Assembly (NCBI RefSeq): GCF_018860635.1
Contig: NZ_JAHKPT010000010.1
Coordinates: 1 to 64,000 of the forward strand
DNA length: 64,000 nucleotides
Source: Aliiglaciecola lipolytica
GTDB lineage: Bacteria > Pseudomonadota > Gammaproteobacteria > Enterobacterales > Alteromonadaceae
Direction of reading: 5' to 3'
A program made the translations under genes and the position numbers. A model generated the notes under the pieces. The model saw only the letters and a program-made list of their open reading frames with translations. It did not search any database and was not told the origin of the DNA. Within the stretch, counting starts at the first letter, position 1. Each line of letters begins with the position of its first letter. Shown piece by piece: positions 58,166 through 64,000 of the stretch.

Positions 58166-60082
58166 TTAATCTAATTGCTTAGATGTGACCTGTTGATTAA
58201 TCAACTCCATAAACCCTTCTATTGAGAATTTACCGAGGTCATCACCCTTGCGAGAGCGCACCGCTACTTCGTTTGCTTCCATTTCTTTGTCGCCTACGAC
58301 TAATAAAAATGGAACACGTCTAAGAGTGTGCTCGCGGATTTTAAAGCCTATCTTCTCATTTCTCAAGTCCGACTTCGATCTAATTCCATTTTGTTGTAAT
58401 TTTTTCGCTACATTTGCAGCATATTCACCCTGTTTATCGGTGATATTCATCACCACAACCTGAGTTGGAGCTAACCAAGTCGGATACAAGCCAGCATACT
58501 CTTCAGTCAAAATACCGATAAAACGTTCAAGTGAACCTAATGTTGCACGGTGAATCATGACAGGCACTTTACGTTCCCCATCTTCGGCAACATAAGTAGC
58601 ACCTAAACGACCAGGCATTGAGAAATCAAGTTGCACGGTACCACATTGCCAAGCACGGTCTAAGCAATCATGTAAGGTAAATTCAATTTTGGGGCCGTAA
58701 AAAGCACCTTCACCTGGTAAATACTGAAAATCGATATTCTTTGAGGTCAATGCATCGGCAAGCTTTTGTTCGGCTTTATCCCAAACTTCGTCTGAGCCCA
58801 CGCGTTTTTCAGGACGTGTGGATAATTTCACTACAATTTTATCAAAGCCAAAGACTTTGTAAACTTCGTAAATCATATCAATACAACTTGCCACTTCGGC
58901 CTGTATCTGATCTTCGGTGCAGAAAATATGTGCGTCATCTTGGGTGAATCCACGTACGCGCATCAGGCCGTGTAAAGCACCAGATGGTTCGTTACGGTGA
59001 CAACAACCAAATTCAGCCATACGCAAAGGTAGGTCACGGTATGATTTCAAACCTTGATTAAATATTTGTACGTGTCCCGGGCAGTTCATCGGCTTGATAG
59101 CATATTCACGCTTCTCAGACTCTGTGGTAAACATATGCTCAGAGTATTTTTCCCAATGACCAGATTTTTCCCACAAAACGCGGTCCATCATCAGTGGGCC
59201 TTTTACTTCACCAAAACCATATTCACGTTGTTTTATGCGAATATATTTTTCTAGCTCAGTGTAAATACTCCAACCATCGTTGTGCCAGAACACCATTCCA
59301 GGTGCTTCTTCTTGCCAATGGAACAAATCTAATGCTTTACCAATTTTACGGTGATCACGCTTTTCAGCTTCTTCTAAACGATTGAGGTAAGCTTTCAGTT
59401 GTTTTTTATCAGCCCAAGCTGTGCCATAAATGCGCTGCAACATTTTATTGTCACTGTTACCACGCCAATAAGCTCCAGCCACTTTCATTAACTTGAAATG
59501 TTGACAAAAACGCATGTTAGGTACATGAGGACCGCGACACATATCGACATATTCTTCGTGATGGTATAGTCCTGGACTGTCATCTTTGCTGATGTTTTCA
59601 TCCAAGATTTCTATTTTATAAGTCTCACCACGAGCTTCAAAGGTATCTCTTGCTTGCTGCCAACTTACTTTCTTCTTAACCACGTCATAACTGGTTTTCG
59701 CCAGCTCTAACATACGCTTTTCCAGCTTGACTAGATCGTCATCATTTAATGAATGTTCCATGTCGATATCGTAATAAAAACCGTTATCGATTGTTGGACC
59801 TATGGCCATTTTGACGTCAGGATAGAGCTGTTTGATGGCGTGACCAATCAAATGTGCACAAGAGTGACGGATGATTTCTAATCCCTCTTCGTCTCTGGCA
59901 GTAATAATCTGTAGACTGGCATCTTCAGTGATCATGTCGACGGCGTCCACCAGCTCGCCATTTATTTTTCCAGCAATAGTAGCTTTCGCTAGCCCTGGTC
60001 CAATATCATTGGCTACATCTAATACAGAAACGGAATTTTCGAACTGGCGTTGACTGCCATCAGGAAGAGTAATTGTTAGCAT
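58166..60082 (-). CDS. thrS: Threonyl-tRNA synthetase
   Basis: ThrS charges tRNA(Thr). The start at [14 protein letters not shown] (the TGS domain) follows AAGGA; an upstream frame extension has no support. Then come the zinc editing domain ([33 protein letters not shown]), class II motifs ([43 protein letters not shown]) and the anticodon-binding domain. There are 638 residues in all. It is the first gene of the translation cluster, and its leader contains a nested hairpin (60142-60215) that could regulate it. Confidence 0.98.
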   Translation of the reverse strand: MLTITLPDGSQRQFENSVSVLDVANDIGPGLAKATIAGKINGELVDAVDMITEDASLQIITARDEEGLEIIRHSCAHLIGHAIKQLYPDVKMAIGPTIDNGFYYDIDMEHSLNDDDLVKLEKRMLELAKTSYDVVKKKVSWQQARDTFEARGETYKIEILDENISKDDSPGLYHHEEYVDMCRGPHVPNMRFCQHFKLMKVAGAYWRGNSDNKMLQRIYGTAWADKKQLKAYLNRLEEAEKRDHRKIGKALDLFHWQEEAPGMVFWHNDGWSIYTELEKYIRIKQREYGFGEVKGPLMMDRVLWEKSGHWEKYSEHMFTTESEKREYAIKPMNCPGHVQIFNQGLKSYRDLPLRMAEFGCCHRNEPSGALHGLMRVRGFTQDDAHIFCTEDQIQAEVASCIDMIYEVYKVFGFDKIVVKLSTRPEKRVGSDEVWDKAEQKLADALTSKNIDFQYLPGEGAFYGPKIEFTLHDCLDRAWQCGTVQLDFSMPGRLGATYVAEDGERKVPVMIHRATLGSLERFIGILTEEYAGLYPTWLAPTQVVVMNITDKQGEYAANVAKKLQQNGIRSKSDLRNEKIGFKIREHTLRRVPFLLVVGDKEMEANEVAVRSRKGDDLGKFSIEGFMELINQQVTSKQLD

Positions 60083-60141
60083 TGAATAATCCTTTACACA
60101 GTGGTGACACCTACCAAGCGCCACGTGTGAATTATAAAGTT

Positions 60142-60215
60142 ATTTTTCGGTTCTCAGTGTATAAACAATAAAAAACACCCAGCGGAGGGTGTTTAAACAA
60201 CTTAAACCGAAAAAT
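60142..60215 (-). promoter_or_regulatory. Nested hairpin in the thrS leader
   Basis: An inner stem, AAACACCC (60173-60180) with GGGTGTTT (60187-60194), is enclosed by an outer perfect 11-base stem, ATTTTTCGGTT (60142-60152) with AACCGAAAAAT (60205-60215). On the minus strand the inner stem is followed by a T-run, so it looks like a terminator sitting about 90 bases before the thrS start. It could be an attenuator or an autoregulatory leader, or just the boundary from upstream read-through. Confidence 0.5.
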
Positions 60216-60265
60216 GAATAAGTTAATAAAAAATCAACCCTGCTACGATCAGGGAGAAGGAACAC

Positions 60266-60937
60266 ATGATACCTAAAATGTTACTGCCGATGCAATCAGT
60301 ACGGACATATAATGCATGTATAAAATACGCATTACTGTGTTTATCATTGTTGCTGCATGTTCAAACCTTTGCCAAGCCATCAAGGGAAAATTGGTTGTTA
60401 GCAAAACAAACAGAGCATATCAAGATTCACACTGTTGAAGATGTCAGCGGTTACGTTTGGCTCAAAGCAACGATTACAGTCAAGGGCGTGCCCGAAGATT
60501 TTTTAACACTTCTGGATAATACCGCAATCGCCGCTAGCTGGATTGATAATTGCGAAAAAGTCGAACTTCTTGCCTCCCCCTCGCCTGTAGAGAAAATCGT
60601 CAAAACGACTTTCAACGCACCTTGGCCAGCCAAAGACCGTGAAATGATAACCAAGTCATTTACCGAAATTGATTCAGCAACTCACACAATAAGGATTCAA
60701 GTACAAGACTACTCTGAATATTATCCGCCCAACAACACACTTGTTCGGATACAAAATGTGCGCGGTAATTGGCGAATAACCGCAACATCAAAAAATACTA
60801 TGCAAATTGAATACATCGGATATGGTGAACCCTCTGGAAATCTCCCTATCTGGCTAGCAAATAAGTTAGTTGTATCTTCGATGTTTAAAACTTTTCATAA
60901 TCTGGGGGAAATATTCGGTGCGCCTACAAGGTTTTAA
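60266..60937 (+). CDS. START domain protein with signal peptide
   Basis: The 223-residue product has a signal peptide (hydrophobic about residues 21-34, cut near TFA-KP) followed by a START/StarD-like lipid-binding fold. The landmarks are LKATITVKGVPEDFLTLLDNTAIAASWIDNC, FNAPWPAKDREMI (the PWP.KDRE hallmark) and a last helix after GNLPIWLANKLVVSS. It probably binds a hydrophobic ligand in the periplasm. AGAAGGA lies before the ATG, directly after a small CCCTG/CAGGG hairpin. It is divergent from thrS. Confidence 0.88.
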   Translation: MIPKMLLPMQSVRTYNACIKYALLCLSLLLHVQTFAKPSRENWLLAKQTEHIKIHTVEDVSGYVWLKATITVKGVPEDFLTLLDNTAIAASWIDNCEKVELLASPSPVEKIVKTTFNAPWPAKDREMITKSFTEIDSATHTIRIQVQDYSEYYPPNNTLVRIQNVRGNWRITATSKNTMQIEYIGYGEPSGNLPIWLANKLVVSSMFKTFHNLGEIFGAPTRF

Positions 60938-61040
60938 CATTACAAAAAGTTATAACGTGTACTTTTTAATAATGAAAAATACCTTCAATTATTTGCAAGT
61001 GATCCATACTCAGGTTTTATAGCTAAATTAAGTCAAACTT

Positions 61041-61901
61041 ATGTGGCATTTTGTTAGCGATCAAATTAGTCAAATATTAAATCAAGAATTTATTTGTGAC
61101 GATATCCGAGAGATCACTGAAGGAGACTCTCATAGCGCTTACCGCATTACAGATGGACACAAACGTTTTTTTGTTAAGCTCAATGATGAGGACAAAATAT
61201 CGAATTTCAGTGCCGAAGCTGAAGGGCTAGAGCACCTTGCACAAGCCAATATTATTAAGGTGCCGAAAGTCATCTGTTTTGGTGTTTGTGAAAATAAAAG
61301 TTATCTGGTTTTAGAGTATCTTCGGTTAGTCGCAGGCAATGAAAAAAACTGGTTCGATTTAGGTTCAAAATTAGCCACCATGCATCAAACTCAAACACAA
61401 AAAATGTATGGTTGGCAGGAAGATAACTTTATAGGTTTAACTCCTCAACCGAATCGTTGGTCGAAAAAGTGGGCGCAATTTTTTGCCGAACAACGTATCG
61501 GTTATATGCTTCAACTTTTAGCAGAAAACGGTCATCACATTGCAGCCATCGATGATGTGGTTGAATCTGTCGAAAAATTGTTACACGGACATAATCCTCC
61601 AGCCTCTATGCTGCACGGCGACCTGTGGATTGGTAACACAGGCTTCCAGCATGATTCACCGGTGGTATTTGACCCAGCGTTCTATTTTGGCGATAGGGAG
61701 ACAGATATTGCGATGACAGAATTATTTAATAAATTTCCAGTTACCTTTTATCAAGGCTATAACTCGATTTGGCCGCTTACGGAGCATTATGCTTACAGAA
61801 AGCAGGTTTACCAGTTGTATCATATTCTCAACCATGCATTGTTGTTTGGGGGAAATTATTTGCAAACCGCAAAATCACTGCTTAGGAATATGCAAGGATG
61901 A
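61041..61901 (+). CDS. Fructosamine kinase family protein
   Basis: This kinase phosphorylates ketoamine (Amadori) sugars on proteins or small molecules, helping repair glycation. The 286 residues hold the phosphotransferase loop EGDSHSAYRI, the nucleotide-binding KRFFVKLND, the catalytic SMLHGDLWIGNTGF and the metal-binding VVFDPAFYFGDRETDIAM. The fold matches APH-type kinases. The substrate is inferred from the family only. It is followed by a pteridine reductase-like gene 95 bases away. Confidence 0.92.
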   Translation: MWHFVSDQISQILNQEFICDDIREITEGDSHSAYRITDGHKRFFVKLNDEDKISNFSAEAEGLEHLAQANIIKVPKVICFGVCENKSYLVLEYLRLVAGNEKNWFDLGSKLATMHQTQTQKMYGWQEDNFIGLTPQPNRWSKKWAQFFAEQRIGYMLQLLAENGHHIAAIDDVVESVEKLLHGHNPPASMLHGDLWIGNTGFQHDSPVVFDPAFYFGDRETDIAMTELFNKFPVTFYQGYNSIWPLTEHYAYRKQVYQLYHILNHALLFGGNYLQTAKSLLRNMQG

Positions 61902-61996
61902 AGGACTTGCTTAAACTCAGAACTAAAACCGGACTTGTGTCAAAAATCTATCCCAGCTAGTCTTTGTTATCTTCATAAACGATTAAACTAGGTATC

Positions 61997-62740
61997 ATGG
62001 AAAACAAAGTAGTATTTATCACTGGCAGTGCCAAACGTCTTGGGGCTTACACGGCTAAATTTCTGCATAATTTAGGCTATCGAATTGTGCTGCACTGCCA
62101 TCATTCTGTGGAACAAGTTGAAGCATTGTCTAAGCAATTGAATGGCAAACGAGCAGATTCAGTAAAATGGGTACAAGGTAATTTGTGTGAACTGGAAGCG
62201 TTAAACAAAATTGCCCAGTCAGCTGTCGACGCTTTTGGTCGCATTGATGTGTTGATTAACAACGCATCCGCCTTCTACCCTACTCCCCTAGGAGACTTTG
62301 TAGCACAAGATTGGCAAGCTCTAATGGGCAGTAACGCTCAAGCCCCGCTATTCCTAATTCAAAAATTACAAAAACAACTTGCACAAAATCAAGGTGTTGT
62401 GATCAATATGGTGGATATTCATGCACAACGTCCATTGTCAGGCCATACTATATACTGCATGGCGAAAGCGGCTTTGGTGACGCTAACCCAATCACTTGCA
62501 CAAGAATTAGCACCTGATGTTCGTATTAACGGTGTAGCCCCTGGGGCAATTTTGTGGCCGGACACGGCCCTCCCAGAAAACGAAAAAAATGCGATACTGT
62601 CTCAGATCCCATTAGGCCGTTTAGGTTGTGAAAAAGACATTTCTGAAGCAATCGCATTTCTAATTTCGGCTCCTTATATTACAGGCCAGATATTGGCAGT
62701 TGACGGAGGTCGAAGTATCGCGAACCCTAGTGTCGCATAG
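61997..62740 (+). CDS. Pteridine reductase-like SDR
   Basis: The product is a short-chain dehydrogenase of 247 residues. The N-terminal nucleotide motif is TGSAKRLGAYTAKFL; the TGxxxRxG form is the mark of pteridine reductases and FolM-type dihydromonapterin reductases rather than general SDRs. LINNASAFYPTPLGD and the catalytic YCMAKAALVTL follow, and it ends YITGQILAVDGGRS. It would reduce pteridines with NADPH. It is followed 8 bases later by a small CPXCG gene, so they may share a transcript. Confidence 0.88.
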   Translation: MENKVVFITGSAKRLGAYTAKFLHNLGYRIVLHCHHSVEQVEALSKQLNGKRADSVKWVQGNLCELEALNKIAQSAVDAFGRIDVLINNASAFYPTPLGDFVAQDWQALMGSNAQAPLFLIQKLQKQLAQNQGVVINMVDIHAQRPLSGHTIYCMAKAALVTLTQSLAQELAPDVRINGVAPGAILWPDTALPENEKNAILSQIPLGRLGCEKDISEAIAFLISAPYITGQILAVDGGRSIANPSVA

Positions 62741-62748
62741 GAGAATGA

Positions 62749-62961
62749 ATGACTACTGAAGTGTTTGAAACTGAACAAACTATTGCTTGTCCAGAGTGCG
62801 GTCATCACTTGCATATAAGTGTAGATTACAGCAATGGTGATCAGGACTTCTTTGAAGAGTGCCCCAACTGCTGTCACGAGTTTCACGTTAAGCTCCATAT
62901 TGATGAGCTTAATCGCAAACTTCAAATCAATATCAATTCAGATGATGAGCAGTTGTATTGA
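62749..62961 (+). CDS. CPXCG motif-containing cysteine-rich protein
   Basis: This 70-residue zinc-binding protein has CPECG at residues 14-18 and CPNCC at about 43-47. Together they form a four-cysteine site typical of the CPXCG family of small bacterial proteins. The C-terminal half is acidic with a NRKLQINI strand. The function of the family is unknown. It starts 8 bases after the SDR gene and is followed by a weak terminator-like hairpin. Confidence 0.88.
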   Translation: MTTEVFETEQTIACPECGHHLHISVDYSNGDQDFFEECPNCCHEFHVKLHIDELNRKLQININSDDEQLY

Positions 62962-62990
62962 CCTCAATTATTAAATTAGGTTGAGGTTTT
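62961..62990 (+). terminator. Weak terminator-like hairpin
   Basis: ACCTCAA (62961-62967) and TTGAGGT (62981-62987) form a 7-base stem, followed by TTT and an AT-rich stretch. It directly follows the CPXCG gene. A second hairpin (GCCCA/TGGGC, 63002-63021) lies just beyond. Either may end the transcript. Confidence 0.45.
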
Positions 62991-63056
62991 AAATTTTAAA
63001 GGCCCATCAAATTTGCTGGGCTTAAATATACAAACAAACAGCAAAAGGTGGTTTAT

Positions 63057-64000
63057 TTGTCATCAATACCCTTGCTGCCGCTATTTTGTAGCCTCATTTT
63101 GGTAAATGCATGCGGCCAGTCATCGATTCAATCGAGTTTTACTGAATATCAAAACCAAGTTGGCGAAGAGCTGAACATTTCAATTCTATTAAACACTGAA
63201 AACCCTAGTCTTCATTATCCATCATCGCAACAGATGAAATTAGATATTCCTGAGACGACAATGAATTTACGAGACTTTTATGCTTTGAAGCATTGTCCTG
63301 TATCCACCTTAATTGCACAACGAAACACAGCACTAGGTAAGGTTCAATTGCCATCCCAACGCTTCGCTTACGAAGTTAAATTAATTCAAGGGCTTAATGA
63401 ATGTCTTCAGCAAACTGATGACGAACAACAACAGCAGCAGTTAACCCAGTGGCTTGAGGACAAATATCAAACACTACCAAAAGTGTGGGCGCAAATGGTC
63501 CTTAGCAGTGCTGAAATCAGGCGCTCGTTGAGTACCAATTCAACGCTATTTACACAAATAAGTAACGAGCAACTGCGATCATATCAAGCTTCGCTAAGTT
63601 TAATAGTTAACTTATACTCCCCTACGATGACAGACATTGATGGATTAGAAGCAGCATTAAATACGCTACGACAACAACCACTGCCTGCACAAATTTGGTA
63701 TACACAAAATCAACTGAGCTTTTGGCTTAACAATCTGGCTGATAGATTACAAAGTGAGTTTGCTAAGATATCTTGTCAATCCGCTTCCTCTGCTGAACAG
63801 ATAGCAAATCTGAAGCTAATCTACGAGCAAAACTTCATCGCAGATATCCTCCCCGTTATAGGTCGTTTAGCGGAGGTTCACCACATGTTAGAACCTAACT
63901 TCAAGACTTTACGTAATAACCCAGTATTATTGGAGCCTTTCAAAAAATTTTTAATACAAAGAAAATTAGAATCAGAAAATTATCTCAATGCACGGCATAA
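63057..64000 (+). CDS. DUF3080 family lipoprotein (cut by window end)
   Basis: An open frame runs to the end of the window. The likely start is TTG at 63057, preceded by AGGTGG; a GTG three codons earlier lacks spacing. It encodes a short lipoprotein signal (MSSIPLLPLFCSLILVNAC) with lipobox VNAC. The mature part matches DUF3080: MNLRDFYALKHCPVSTLIAQRN then TALGKVQLPSQRFAYEVKL. The function is unknown; it should be anchored in an envelope membrane. The frame codes about 314 residues here and continues beyond the window. Confidence 0.8.
   Translation, partial: MSSIPLLPLFCSLILVNACGQSSIQSSFTEYQNQVGEELNISILLNTENPSLHYPSSQQMKLDIPETTMNLRDFYALKHCPVSTLIAQRNTALGKVQLPSQRFAYEVKLIQGLNECLQQTDDEQQQQQLTQWLEDKYQTLPKVWAQMVLSSAEIRRSLSTNSTLFTQISNEQLRSYQASLSLIVNLYSPTMTDIDGLEAALNTLRQQPLPAQIWYTQNQLSFWLNNLADRLQSEFAKISCQSASSAEQIANLKLIYEQNFIADILPVIGRLAEVHHMLEPNFKTLRNNPVLLEPFKKFLIQRKLESENYLNARH

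Noticed and set aside
62674-62925. Minus-strand frame opposite the CPXCG gene
   Set aside because: The plus-strand gene has a clear zinc motif and correct spacing after the SDR gene; the opposite frame has no recognisable features.

Overview
The window looks like chromosomal DNA of an Alteromonadales gammaproteobacterium (Alteromonas, Glaciecola or Paraglaciecola type). The grounds are the overall gene repertoire (CsiV next to Mfd, DUF2750, DUF3080, a SufS-SufE fusion, many c-di-GMP and TPR membrane proteins), an E. coli-like thrS-infC-rpmI-rplT ... pheS-pheT-ihfA translation cluster, and AT-leaning sequence. Genus is inferred from family resemblance only; no search was run. I found no CRISPR array, rRNA, tRNA, insertion sequence or prophage.

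Left edge (1-765): an integron-type gene cassette read on the minus strand. It is a complete 117-base attC-like site followed by a start codon about 15 bases on, a zinc-ribbon membrane protein gene, and then the first core site of another attC running off the window. No integron integrase is present between this cassette and the chromosomal genes that follow, so this appears to be one end of an integrase-less cassette cluster. Positions 766-1396 hold no convincing gene.

1.4-16.4 kb: ordinary metabolic and envelope genes. These are a three-gene operon (GlxA-type regulator, nucleoside hydrolase, SRPBCC protein), a stand-alone glgC, an alpha/beta hydrolase, a small secreted protein, an MFS carrier, a thioesterase, an HDOD protein, a ketopantoate reductase-like protein, a glycosyltransferase, a GNAT-nitrilase fusion, a SufS-SufE fusion and a DUF2750 protein.

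16.5-23.9 kb: less familiar territory. It has a 1,430-residue multi-spanning membrane protein with a large periplasmic Cache-like region and a cytoplasmic winged-helix-like end, an M15-peptidase-like protein that has lost all three zinc ligands, and a membrane-anchored TolB-like/TPR protein.

24-33.8 kb: recC-recB-recD as an overlapping minus-strand operon, with xthA divergent from it, so a DNA repair block. A CbiM-like membrane protein, a phosphoribosyltransferase and a lone LolC/E-type permease follow. 36.7-42.7 kb is a plus-strand string: PilZ protein, mfd, csiV, corrinoid adenosyltransferase. 42.7-49.8 kb carries a DASS transporter, nagZ, a sugar-type MFS carrier and a PAS-GAF-PAS-GGDEF-EAL c-di-GMP enzyme.

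49.8-60.1 kb: the translation cluster on the minus strand, interrupted between rplT and pheS by a Fur-box-preceded feoAB iron uptake operon. infC most likely starts at an AUU codon as in E. coli. The right end (60.3-64 kb) has a START-domain protein, a fructosamine kinase family protein, a pteridine reductase-like SDR, a small CPXCG zinc protein and the first part of a DUF3080 lipoprotein cut by the window edge.
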